Part shown: positions 48,647 through 56,248 of the stretch, one piece after another
Numbering within the stretch: the first letter of the stretch is position 1
Layout: the number at the start of each line of letters is the position of its first letter
Assembly: GCF_003813865.1 (NCBI RefSeq)
Contig: NZ_RMVG01000002.1
Location: 62,001-126,000, forward strand
Length of the DNA stretch: 64,000 nucleotides
Direction of reading: 5' to 3'
DNA from: Candidatus Pantoea deserta
Lineage (GTDB): Bacteria > Pseudomonadota > Gammaproteobacteria > Enterobacterales > Enterobacteriaceae
The notes under the pieces: model-generated
What the model was told of the DNA's origin: nothing
Seen by the model: only the letters and a program-made list of their open reading frames with translations
The model's database searches: none
Translations under genes and position numbers: made by a program

Positions 48647-48925
48647 ATGGCGATAATAAACTATGGCAAAAGCGTCTTTGTAGGCAACGCCCGCACCCGC
48701 AGGCATCGGCGGCGACAGCCGCTCAGCCGACTCAAGCTCAGCATCGATCAGGCGCTGGGCTGTGAACCCGACACCCCCCCGTTACGCCGCGCCGAGCGCA
48801 TTGCTCAGCGCCCCACAATCTCACGCGTTGAGCGGGCGATAGCCACACCGCACGTCACTCGTACCGAGACCGCCAGTTTTGATAATTGCTGTCTGCCGCA
48901 TGTGCATCTCTACGCCGTGCGCTGA
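48647..48925 (+). CDS. Small basic protein of unknown function
   Basis: A 92-residue protein that I do not recognise. ACAGGAGGAG 6 bp before the ATG is the strongest ribosome site of the cassette. The product is arginine-rich (NARTRRHRRRQPLSRLKL near residues 13-30; RVERAIATPHVTRTE near 59), with no membrane segment. Basic, short proteins at this position in phages may be regulators such as antiterminators, but no motif proves that. It lies between the repressor and the endolysin. Confidence 0.55.
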   Translation: MAIINYGKSVFVGNARTRRHRRRQPLSRLKLSIDQALGCEPDTPPLRRAERIAQRPTISRVERAIATPHVTRTETASFDNCCLPHVHLYAVR

Positions 48926-49127
48926 ACCTGTCCTGATTGTTGCCTGTACCGCTTTACTTCACCTTTTCTCCCGTTTTGTCTGGACGGGAATTATCACCGC
49001 ACTGTTCAGTCCTGCTGCTGGGTTTGGCTGGGCAAGCGCTGGGATTATTTCTGGCACTGATCAGTGCGCGTTAACTGTCGTTGTCGCATCGGAAAATTTT
49101 TCCCATGCCCGGAAAAGAGGAATGGCT

Positions 49128-49595
49128 ATGAGTCAAATTATTGAGATTCTCAATTTTGAAGAGGGGTATGTCGAAGCGCCTTATCTCGACACGCAGGGAT
49201 TTCCCACCGTGGCGGGCGGCATCCGCATCGGACCGAAAGGGGCATCGCTCAATAACTACGTGTTTCGCGTGCCGCGCCAGGTCGGCGACGTATGGAAGAA
49301 GTGCATCATTGAAGGCAAAGCGCAGCAGATGCAGAGCCGTCCGCTGATGCAGCAGGCGCTGGCGAAATGCAACGACGCGCGCAGCGATGTGCTCTACAGC
49401 ATGGCCTATCAGCTTGGCGTCGATGGCCTGTCGCTGTTCAAAAATATGCTGAGCGCGGTCGCGGCGGGCGATTACGACGGCGCGGCTAACGCCATGCTCA
49501 ATAGCCTGTGGGCGCGTCAGACGCCGGGACGCGCCCGTCGTCATGCCGAAGTGATGCGCAGCGGCACCTACGACGTGTACAGGGGGCTGCTATGA
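49128..49595 (+). CDS. GH24 (T4-type) phage endolysin
   Basis: A lysozyme of 155 residues that hydrolyses the peptidoglycan sugar backbone. The catalytic triad pattern of GH24 is present: Glu in FEEGYVEAPY (about 10-11), Asp in YLDTQGFPTVAGG, and Thr six residues later. The C-terminal WARQTPGRARRHAEVMRSGTYDVYRGL matches the T4 lysozyme end. There is no signal or SAR helix, so export needs a holin. The ATG at 49128 has AGAGG at 8 bp; an ATG at 49122 is too close. It overlaps the next gene (ATGA). Confidence 0.88.
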   Translation: MSQIIEILNFEEGYVEAPYLDTQGFPTVAGGIRIGPKGASLNNYVFRVPRQVGDVWKKCIIEGKAQQMQSRPLMQQALAKCNDARSDVLYSMAYQLGVDGLSLFKNMLSAVAAGDYDGAANAMLNSLWARQTPGRARRHAEVMRSGTYDVYRGLL

Positions 49596-49939
49596 GATGG
49601 TTAATTTTCATTATCGCCGTGCTGGCGGTGATTATCGTGCTGCTCATTATGCAGCGCTTCACCACGCTGGAGTTTGTGGCGCACGCGCGTCTGCTGTTTA
49701 AAACCTGGTCGGTATGGCTCGCCTCGCTGGGATCGATGCTCAGCGCCTGGGTGCAGTCCTTTCCTTCCTCCGCGCTGGATGCCTGGAACGCTCTGCCCGA
49801 AGACGTTAAGTCGATTCTTCCTCACAACTACCTCGGCTTGATCGGCGCCTTTATGGTGGCGATGGGCGTGGTTGCGCAGTTTGTCCGGCAGAAGAATCTG
49901 GTTATCCAGAAGCAGCAGCTGGAGGCAAAAAAATCATGA
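49592..49939 (+). CDS. Holin-like membrane protein
   Basis: A 115-residue membrane protein with a strong N-terminal hydrophobic helix (WLIFIIAVLAVIIVLLIM, residues 2-19), a middle amphipathic segment, and a second helix (YLGLIGAFMVAMGVVAQFV, about 84-102) before a basic tail VRQKNLVIQKQQLEAKKS. The length, topology and place between endolysin and spanins fit a holin. The start overlaps the endolysin stop. Identification is by context more than by sequence. Confidence 0.7.
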   Translation: MRWLIFIIAVLAVIIVLLIMQRFTTLEFVAHARLLFKTWSVWLASLGSMLSAWVQSFPSSALDAWNALPEDVKSILPHNYLGLIGAFMVAMGVVAQFVRQKNLVIQKQQLEAKKS

Positions 49940-50229
49940 GCCTACTTACAGCGCTGCTGGCGGGCAGCTGGCACTGGATCGCCGCGATCGGCGCCGTGGT
50001 TGCGGCGATCGGCGCCAGCTACTTCGGCGGTAAAAAGATCGGCAAGGCGCAGCAGCAGGCGAAAGCCGATACGGAAAGCGCGCAAAAAGAGGCGGCGCAA
50101 ACCGCCGCCGTCGCGCATCAACAACAACAGCATCGCGAGGAGGCGACCCGTGTTGCGACCCAAAACAGCAATCTTGATGACGCTGCTGCTCGTGACAAGC
50201 TGCGGCAGTCGAAATACAACCAGCCCTGA
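49936..50229 (+). CDS. i-spanin (Rz-like)
   Basis: A 97-residue type II membrane protein: one N-terminal transmembrane helix (WIAAIGAVVAAIGASYFGG, about 14-32), then a charged, Gln/Ala-rich coiled coil (KIGKAQQQAKADTESAQKEAAQ) facing the periplasm. It overlaps the holin-like gene by 4 bp. Together with the nested lipoprotein it would link both membranes and disrupt the outer membrane at lysis. Confidence 0.75.
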   Translation: MSLLTALLAGSWHWIAAIGAVVAAIGASYFGGKKIGKAQQQAKADTESAQKEAAQTAAVAHQQQQHREEATRVATQNSNLDDAAARDKLRQSKYNQP

Positions 50230-50383
50230 ACCTGTCGCCGTCACCGATTCGGCCTGCGTGCTTTTCTCCCCGATTTACACCCACGGCGACGACGCCCAGC
50301 GCCTCGACGCGCGCACCGTTCGCGCCATCAATACCCACAACGACATGTGGGATCAGCTTTGCGGCCATCCGGCCAAACCCTGA
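50150..50383 (+). CDS. o-spanin (Rz1-like lipoprotein), overlapping Rz
   Basis: A 77-residue lipoprotein in the +1 frame relative to Rz, starting inside it. The GTG at 50150 follows GAGGAGGCGACCC, a very good ribosome site, and gives MLRPKTAILMTLLLVTSC, a signal with lipobox VTSC. A shorter start is the ATG at 50177. Nested Rz/Rz1 arrangement is the classical phage architecture. This gene is easy to miss because it shares DNA with Rz. Confidence 0.75.
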   Translation: MLRPKTAILMTLLLVTSCGSRNTTSPEPVAVTDSACVLFSPIYTHGDDAQRLDARTVRAINTHNDMWDQLCGHPAKP

Positions 50384-50430
50384 TTAGCGCTATTCAAGCG
50401 TTAACATCCTGACATCCTGAGGAGGATACC

Positions 50431-52179
50431 ATGATCGAAGTGAACTCTTATGCTGAACTGCGCCTGACCAAACCCAGCAAAGCCGGTGAAGTCGCCAGCC
50501 TGAACCGCTACTACGACAAGGATTCTACCTTCCGTGGCGGCGGCGATTTTGTCGGCTATCTCGGCACCACCACGCTGAAAGACGACGGCGGCACCATTGC
50601 GGTCGGCGATGGCTTTTACTGGAAGCGCACCATTAACGATCCTTCCGAACTGAACGTGCTGCACTTCGGCGCGAAAGGGGACGGGGCGACCGACGATACC
50701 GACGCCTTTATGCGGATGTATAACTGGACCAAAACCTGGAACGCCAACTGTGTCGCGCTGCCCGTGCGTTTTCCCGGCGGGAAGTTCCTGATCAAGCCTA
50801 TCGATCTCAGCGCCTCTGAAGCGACCTTCTTTGGTCTGCTCGGCGACGACTCGCCGCTCGGCTCGCTGCCGCGCACCACCATTATCTCCGATAAAAGCGC
50901 CACGCCGGTGTTTAAGGTCAAAGCGCGCCGCACGGTTATCGCCGGTATGGCCTGGAACGGTCAGGCCAGTGCCGACACCGTTACTAATACCGGCACTATC
51001 ACCGCCGATCTGGTGAGCAATAACCAGCCGTTCTTTGAGAACACCTGTATCGAAGGGGAGACGGTGAATATTCACTGCTTCCGCGCGCAGAATACCGGCG
51101 GGACGGTGTTTAAACTGCTGGATACGCTCGACAGTAAGTTTGACCAGATCTATACCCTTTACACCTATTCGCGCGTCTTTGATGTGGGCTGGTCAAACTC
51201 ACCGAACGGCGTCTGGGATCACTCCACGGCGATTGAGCTGAGCAACGCCAACTTCCAGACCGGCTACGGCGACGCCACGCTCTATATGCCGCGCGTGACG
51301 CAGGGGATTTTACGCAACGTCTGGATTGAGCACACCCGCAACCCCGGCGATCTCTCCGACGGAGGCTGGACCATCGATACGCTGAATATCGAGGACTGCG
51401 GCAACCCGTTTAACCTCAATAATGCGCGCGTCGTGATGCGTCAGATTGGCCTGCAATCCGGCGCGAAAATCTCCCAGGATTCGGCCAGCGGCCGCTGGCT
51501 CTCGACCTTTGAGTACGGTTATCGCCGCGATGAAAACCACGGTACCTTTATGACCGGTTCGCTGCGCGTCGGTTATTACAGCGGCTATAAGGTGACGAAT
51601 AACACCAGCACTGATAACTGGTATCGCCTGGGGCAGCTCTTTTTCCCTAATGCGAATCAGCAGTGGATCATTGAGCTGATCGGTAAGGCGGACGCCACTT
51701 CGCCCTCTACGACGGCGACCTCGCCGGTGAATATGGTGGGTACGGGTAAAACCTGGATTAACCTACAACGGCTGGAAACCGTCTGGGCGGATGCCTGCCA
51801 TATGGGGCAGCCGGCGGTGCTGGATATTCGCTACAGCCGCGTCGGCACCACCTATGCGGTGGTGTGGGTCAAACTGGCCGCCAACAGCGGCGATACCATG
51901 TTTAACCTGAAAAACACCGGTCCGACGCGTTTCGATACCGGCTCCTGCTCGCTGTTCCAGCCTGATATGTCGGTGGTGACGGATACCACCAAAATGGGCA
52001 CGCTCAAACCGGCGGCACGCTTTGGCCTGCACAATGGTCTTGCAGGGATTGGCGCTAATGAGAAAGGCGTAGTAACGCTCGCGACGACCGCTGGTACGCC
52101 GACAAATAAAACCACGCCTTCGGGCTTTGTGCTTATCAATATCAATGGTACGGACCGCAAGGTGCCTTATTACGATTGA
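50431..52179 (+). CDS. Phage-type tailspike / polysaccharide depolymerase
   Basis: A 582-residue protein with the pectate-lyase-3-like motif FGAKGDGATDDT (about 79-90) that starts right-handed beta-helices of tailspikes. Helix-type repeats follow (about 90-370; GMAWNGQASAD, HCFRAQNTGGTVFKLLD, NVWIEH, TLNIEDCGNPFNLNNARV), then beta-rich C-terminal domains. The first 70 residues (ELRLTKPSKAGEVASL, DSTFRGGGDFVG) look like a virion-attachment or head domain. It recalls the tailspike-like glycosidases linked to Erwinia/Pantoea exopolysaccharide (AmsF, WceF), from memory only. There is no signal peptide. GAGGAGG precedes the ATG. Confidence 0.8.
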   Translation: MIEVNSYAELRLTKPSKAGEVASLNRYYDKDSTFRGGGDFVGYLGTTTLKDDGGTIAVGDGFYWKRTINDPSELNVLHFGAKGDGATDDTDAFMRMYNWTKTWNANCVALPVRFPGGKFLIKPIDLSASEATFFGLLGDDSPLGSLPRTTIISDKSATPVFKVKARRTVIAGMAWNGQASADTVTNTGTITADLVSNNQPFFENTCIEGETVNIHCFRAQNTGGTVFKLLDTLDSKFDQIYTLYTYSRVFDVGWSNSPNGVWDHSTAIELSNANFQTGYGDATLYMPRVTQGILRNVWIEHTRNPGDLSDGGWTIDTLNIEDCGNPFNLNNARVVMRQIGLQSGAKISQDSASGRWLSTFEYGYRRDENHGTFMTGSLRVGYYSGYKVTNNTSTDNWYRLGQLFFPNANQQWIIELIGKADATSPSTTATSPVNMVGTGKTWINLQRLETVWADACHMGQPAVLDIRYSRVGTTYAVVWVKLAANSGDTMFNLKNTGPTRFDTGSCSLFQPDMSVVTDTTKMGTLKPAARFGLHNGLAGIGANEKGVVTLATTAGTPTNKTTPSGFVLININGTDRKVPYYD

Positions 52180-52194
52180 GGATGGGCACGTTTT

Positions 52195-52221
52195 GGCGAG
52201 GCTTCGGCCTCGCCTTTTTTT
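52195..52221 (+). terminator. Terminator of the lysis/tailspike cassette
   Basis: GGCGAGGC-TTCG-GCCTCGCC followed by seven U's, 16 bp after the tailspike stop. Confidence 0.92.
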
Positions 52222-52376
52222 GTTTCTGGCGCAGAAGACGCAGAGAGGAGAGGGCGTTCAGCCCGCTTTGCGGTTTTTATGTGTCAAATGACGAGAAAAC
52301 CAGCATCCGCGCGCGCTGGCTCTTGACGGAAGTGCCGCTTTTTTCTAACGTATTGCCCCGTAGTTCTCGCCTTTAT

Positions 52377-52452
52377 GCCGGTGTAGCTCAGTTGGTAGAG
52401 CAGCGCATTCGTAATGCGAAGGTCGCAGGTTCGACTCCTGTTTCCGGCACCA
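52377..52452 (+). tRNA. thrW: tRNA-Thr (CGT)
   Basis: A 76-base tRNA with anticodon CGT, D-loop AGTTGGTAGA, T-loop GTTCGACTC and encoded CCA. In E. coli thrW follows proA and is a prophage attachment gene. Here phage-like genes lie on its 5' side and it remains intact; I saw no duplicate of its 3' end in the window. Confidence 0.96.
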
Positions 52453-53019
52453 CTCTGATCCTTCTTTTATCTGATCCAGTCCTGTTTATTCCTTTTTTCC
52501 GGCTTTTACCATGCTCCTGTCCGCAGCATCACGCTATCGTTTTCCCGGCATCTGATAATCTTTGCCGTGCTGGAAGCAGGAGCTGGAACAGACGATAACT
52601 CGCCTTTAGTTACAACACACCTAAATAAGTACTCCCGAACGCTGCCTTGCACACGGGTAGCAGTCAGTCTGCTGCACAGCATACAAAAAGCAGTCATGCA
52701 GACAGGTGACTGCTATGAGAATGCAGAAGGCGCGTTGAAAGAGTCACTGATCTCGCTTCAAATCAAACACGGGACAGATCATTCAGAAGCCGGATGCCTG
52801 CCTGTATTCACCCGCCCCATTTAGCAGTCTGTGCGGAAATAAATTATTAAAATAATATTAATCAAATAGTTATAAAATAATCGCTTCTTTGGTTATAAAT
52901 TTAACTTGCTATTGAATAGCGCACTATATAAATTCACTGCATCCCGAATGCGCAACCAGCCTTAGCGCGCATTTAAATAGTGTGCGATTTAATAGTGAAT
53001 TGATTAAAGGAGTAACCTC
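52453..53019. other. thrW downstream gap
   Basis: This 567-bp gap contains a degraded IS3-like segment (about 52690-52780) and, from 52825, an AT-rich stretch with TATATAAATTC near 52924 that may be the promoter of the following esterase gene. No intact gene is seen. Confidence 0.5.
52690..52785 (+). mobile_element. Possible IS3-family transposase remnant
   Basis: A short frame contains GDCYENAEGALKESLISLQIKHG, which recalls the G(N)CYDNA-x-x-ES-FF-SLK segment holding the last glutamate of the IS3-family DDE domain. Flanking sequence is unrelated and no inverted repeats are visible. It would be a fragment of under 100 bp. Confidence 0.35.
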
Positions 53020-54027
53020 ATGAAAGTTAAACAGACTGTTTTAGCACTGGCGCTGGCCGCCGCCTCTACCAGCAGCTTCGCCGCAGCACCGCAGCCGGAG
53101 CGTCACGTGCAGGATTTTTTGAATGCCCTGAACAGCAGCGGCGGCAAACCGATGGAGCAGCTGTCGCCTCAGGCGGCGCGCGAGGTGCTTATCGGCGCGC
53201 AAAAAGGCGCGGCCTTGCCTGATGCCGATGTCACGGAAAAAACCATTGAAGTGAATGGCCAGCCCCTGAAACTGAATATTGTGAAGCCGAAAGGCGCACA
53301 GGGCGCGCTGCCGGTCTTTATGTTTTTCCACGGCGGCGGCTGGGTATTAGGCGATTTCCCGACGCATGAGCGTCTGGTGCGCGATCTGGTGGTGGAGTCG
53401 GGTGCGGCCGCGGTATTTGTTAACTACACGCCGTCGCCAGAGGCGCACTATCCGGTGGCGATTAATCAGGCCTATGCGGCCACCCGTTGGGTTGCAGAAC
53501 ACGGTAGCGAGATTGGCGTAGACGGTAAACGTCTGGCGCTGGCGGGTAACAGCGTCGGCGGCAATATGGTGGCGGCGGTGGCGCTACAGGCGAAGCAGCA
53601 GCATACGCCGGCCATTCGCTACGATGTGATGCTGTGGCCGGTCACTGACGCCCGTTTTGATACCGGTTCCTATCATCAATTCCAGAACGGGTATTTCCTG
53701 ACGCGCAATATGATGAAATGGTTCTGGGATAACTACACCACGAAGGCGAGCGATCGCAGTAATATCCTGGCCTCGCCGCTGCGCGCCACGCCTGAACAGT
53801 TGCAGGGTCTGCCGCCAACGCTTATTCAGACCGCGGAGCTGGATGTGCTGCGCGACGAAGGCGAAGCCTTTGGCCGTAAACTGGATGCCGCAGGCGTAGA
53901 CGTGACCGTCACGCGCTACAACGGTCTGATCCACGACTATGGTCTGTTAAACGGTCTGAGTCAGGTTCCGGCGGTCCGCACCGCACTGCGTCAGGCCGCT
54001 GAGGAGTTGAAAGCGCATCTTAATTGA
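53020..54027 (+). CDS. Secreted alpha/beta-hydrolase (HSL-type esterase)
   Basis: A 335-residue periplasmic or secreted esterase/lipase of the hormone-sensitive-lipase family. A Sec signal ends near SSFAAA (about residue 23). The oxyanion motif HGGGWVLGD lies near 106, the nucleophile Ser in AGNSVGGN near 186, and the acid and base in ELDVLRDEGEAF and GLIHDYGLLN. All catalytic residues are present. The substrate is unknown. It is a single-gene unit ending in a terminator. Confidence 0.88.
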   Translation: MKVKQTVLALALAAASTSSFAAAPQPERHVQDFLNALNSSGGKPMEQLSPQAAREVLIGAQKGAALPDADVTEKTIEVNGQPLKLNIVKPKGAQGALPVFMFFHGGGWVLGDFPTHERLVRDLVVESGAAAVFVNYTPSPEAHYPVAINQAYAATRWVAEHGSEIGVDGKRLALAGNSVGGNMVAAVALQAKQQHTPAIRYDVMLWPVTDARFDTGSYHQFQNGYFLTRNMMKWFWDNYTTKASDRSNILASPLRATPEQLQGLPPTLIQTAELDVLRDEGEAFGRKLDAAGVDVTVTRYNGLIHDYGLLNGLSQVPAVRTALRQAAEELKAHLN

Positions 54028-54033
54028 TCCCAG

Positions 54034-54058
54034 GCCAGGCACATTGCCTGGCTTTTTT
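54034..54058 (+). terminator. Terminator of the esterase gene
   Basis: GCCAGGC-ACATT-GCCTGGC followed by six U's. Confidence 0.9.
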
Positions 54059-54151
54059 ACATCATCTGTGGCACTAAAAACCGATGCGCCACCTTCAGCA
54101 TCAGGATAAATTACAAAAATTATACAGTTAATTTAATCACTACTGCGAGAA

Positions 54152-54547
54152 ATGGATATGTTTGCAAAGCATTATGAGGTAGACGAAAACCATATTGATT
54201 TTCAGGGCATCGTAGATGGCCTTTATTACCCCTTCTATATGGAATGGACGCGTCATGCCTATATGCGCGAAGCGCTGGGCATCGATATTGAAGAGGAATT
54301 CAAACAGGGGCGCCTGTATATGGTGCTGGAGTACTCGCTGCGCTTCCGCAAAAGTCTGCAAAAGGGCGATCGCCTGGAAGTAACCTGTGTGCTGGAGAAA
54401 AACGACAAGCGTAACCGGGTTAACTTTGTTCAGCAGATAAAGGTTGAGGGCGTGATTTATGCCGAAGCCACTTTTGTGGCCACCTGCCTGGTGAACGGCA
54501 GGCCCAGCATGCCAGAGGCGGTAATGAAGGCGTTGAATCCGCTCTAA
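54152..54547 (+). CDS. 4HBT-family acyl-CoA thioesterase
   Basis: A 131-residue hot-dog-fold thioesterase like YbgC/FcbC relatives: YEVDENHIDFQGIVDGLYYPFYMEWTRHAYM places the usual active-site Asp (here Glu/Asp in the DFQGIV position) opposite FRKSLQKGDRLEVTC. A start two codons later (54158, MFAKH) is nearly as good. The physiological acyl group is unknown. It stands alone between terminators. Confidence 0.82.
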   Translation: MDMFAKHYEVDENHIDFQGIVDGLYYPFYMEWTRHAYMREALGIDIEEEFKQGRLYMVLEYSLRFRKSLQKGDRLEVTCVLEKNDKRNRVNFVQQIKVEGVIYAEATFVATCLVNGRPSMPEAVMKALNPL

Positions 54548-54552
54548 TCCAC

Positions 54553-54591
54553 AAGGTGAAGAGCCATAAACGCGCTCTTCACCTTGCTTTT
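54553..54591 (+). terminator. Terminator of the thioesterase gene
   Basis: A perfect 12-bp stem (AAGGTGAAGAGC and GCTCTTCACCTT) followed by GCTTTT, 6 bp after the stop. Confidence 0.8.
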
Positions 54592-55259
54592 CAGTAGAAT
54601 ACCTTGTTTCTCTCTGCCCTGACATCTCATCCTATTCTTAAACCGCCGGGTCAAATTCAGGAGACATCCGTCACATTAATCTGTGTGATTTTTTTGTGCT
54701 GGTTAGTTCGCCTCTTTCACATCATCTTTGTTTAAGCTGGCGCTGTGTTTCCGGCGAATGATTTTTTTTGCATCAGACGGCCATTACCGATGGCTGATGA
54801 ATATTATGCGGCTTGAGCAATAAAAATAATCAAGTCTGGCTAACCTGATCCTGAGGGTTTTTATCATGCCTGATGAAAACTAAGCCTTTTTATCTTCTCA
54901 ACACCAGGAAAAATCCGAAGATAAAAGAATGCTGGCGAGCGTCTCGATACGCTTTTTAATTTGCGCGCTTTTTGTTGTTTAATCATTGCTTCTCAATTGA
55001 AAGAAAAGTCTCACAGATAATCGTAATCTCTGCTTATCCATTAATTCTGATAAATACCTGGCGCGCGGGTGCGGAAATTCCGGTTTAACGGGCATGCCAT
55101 TGACGGGACCAGTGCGGTACGTAATATCTCATTAATCAAGTCTGCTATTTTCTTTAGTCGCGAACTTTTCCTGAGGGAAAAAGTGAAAAGATGCTGAGAT
55201 GCTATCGGCACTAAAAATATATCGCGTACGTAAAACTCTTTATTTGCAGGGGACCTGTG
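54592..55259. other. AT-rich leader of the glycan cluster
   Basis: A gap of 668 bp without a convincing gene, AT-richer than its surroundings. It holds CCTATTCTTA (54631-54640, half of an RcsAB box) and a bulged hairpin CATCA/TGATG with GCCAT/ATGGC (54771-54799) after eight T's. A long untranslated leader is common before exopolysaccharide genes, but no ops/JUMPstart element is present. Confidence 0.45.
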
Positions 55260-56246
55260 ATGACGCTTAACGACCCGTTAATCAGCGTAATTGTGCCGGT
55301 GTATAACGCCGAGAACTCGATTGTCCGCTGTGTTGAAAGCGTGCTGGCGCAAGGGGAGCCGCGCGTGGAACTGATCCTGATTGATGACGGCTCGACGGAC
55401 AGCTCGCCGGTGATGCTGGAGAGCTGGCGCGCGCATCCACAGGTTCGCATTATCAGCCAGCGCAACGGCGGAGTGTCGTCGGCGCGCAATGCGGGCATTG
55501 CTGCGTCCCGCGGCGCCTATTTGCGCTTTGTCGATGCGGACGATTTTCTGCCTGCCGATGCGCTGAGCCGCTGCCTGTCGCTGATGAATGACAACGTAGG
55601 CCTGATTGTGGGCGAGTCGCAGCACTTTACGCCGCAGGGCGAGCCTGTCGCGCGCTCGTTCCCGGCAGAAGCGCAGCGCGTGCTCAGCGCCAGCGATGCG
55701 GTGAACGATCTGCTCTATTTTCATCCGCGCCACGGCATCTGCGACAAGCTTTTCAGGGGCGAACTGGTTCGCAGCCATCAGCTGCGCTTCAACGAGCAGA
55801 TCGCCAACTTTGAAGATTTGCTGTTTGTTATGCAGTATCTCAGCCTGCTGGGAACACAGCAGGTGATCTGTATTAATAGCGTGATTTATCACTACGTCGA
55901 GTCGGAAAATTCCGCGACACGCTCATCGGTGCGCGAAAAGCATTTTTCTTTTGCGCGCTCATTTAGCGAAATGCAACGCGTGCTGGGACGCAGCAATGAT
56001 AAGTTTTTCTATTTCTTGCTGCTGAAAGTCTCCTCGGCCTATTTATATAAGGCGATCGTCTCAGGTGAGTTTAATTCCGCCTTTATTAATGATCATATTC
56101 GCCGCTACCGTCAGGCCTTTAAGTCCTATCTCTCTTCTGGCGTGATTATTAACGGCTGGAGCCTCTACTTTATGCTCTTTTTCTGTTCGCCGCGCCTCAT
56201 CTCGCAGATGCGCAAACTGGCGCAAAGCGCAGGACGCGGAGGTTAA
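55260..56246 (+). CDS. Glycosyltransferase family 2 protein
   Basis: A GT-A, family 2 glycosyltransferase of 328 residues. SVIVPVYNAENSI begins the nucleotide-binding fold, DDGSTDSS follows near 40, NGGVSSARNAGI near 70, and the DxD-like metal site FVDADDF near 90. The C-terminal half is alpha-helical with a hydrophobic end (INGWSLYFMLFF). ATG at 55260 with AGGGGA upstream; a GTG codon directly before is the alternative. It is 2 bp from the next gene. The sugar donor is unknown. Confidence 0.88.
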   Translation: MTLNDPLISVIVPVYNAENSIVRCVESVLAQGEPRVELILIDDGSTDSSPVMLESWRAHPQVRIISQRNGGVSSARNAGIAASRGAYLRFVDADDFLPADALSRCLSLMNDNVGLIVGESQHFTPQGEPVARSFPAEAQRVLSASDAVNDLLYFHPRHGICDKLFRGELVRSHQLRFNEQIANFEDLLFVMQYLSLLGTQQVICINSVIYHYVESENSATRSSVREKHFSFARSFSEMQRVLGRSNDKFFYFLLLKVSSAYLYKAIVSGEFNSAFINDHIRRYRQAFKSYLSSGVIINGWSLYFMLFFCSPRLISQMRKLAQSAGRGG

Positions 56247-56248
56247 CC

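Noticed and set aside
48455..48656. Two overlapping short frames before the small basic protein gene
   Set aside because: Weak ribosome sites and no family-like content; the ATG at 48647 with AGGAGGAG is better supported.
48879..49127. An in-frame 5' extension of the endolysin with hydrophobic residues
   Set aside because: GH24 homology begins at the ATG at 49128 with its own ribosome site. A hidden signal or small holin here is possible but unsupported.
47131..52452. Intact prophage with attachment sites at thrW
   Set aside because: No integrase and no duplicate of the tRNA 3' end; phage genes lie on the 5' side of the tRNA, opposite to usual tRNA integration.
54771..54799. Bulged hairpin in the glycan-cluster leader as a possible small RNA
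   Set aside because: No promoter plus terminator pair could be defined around it.
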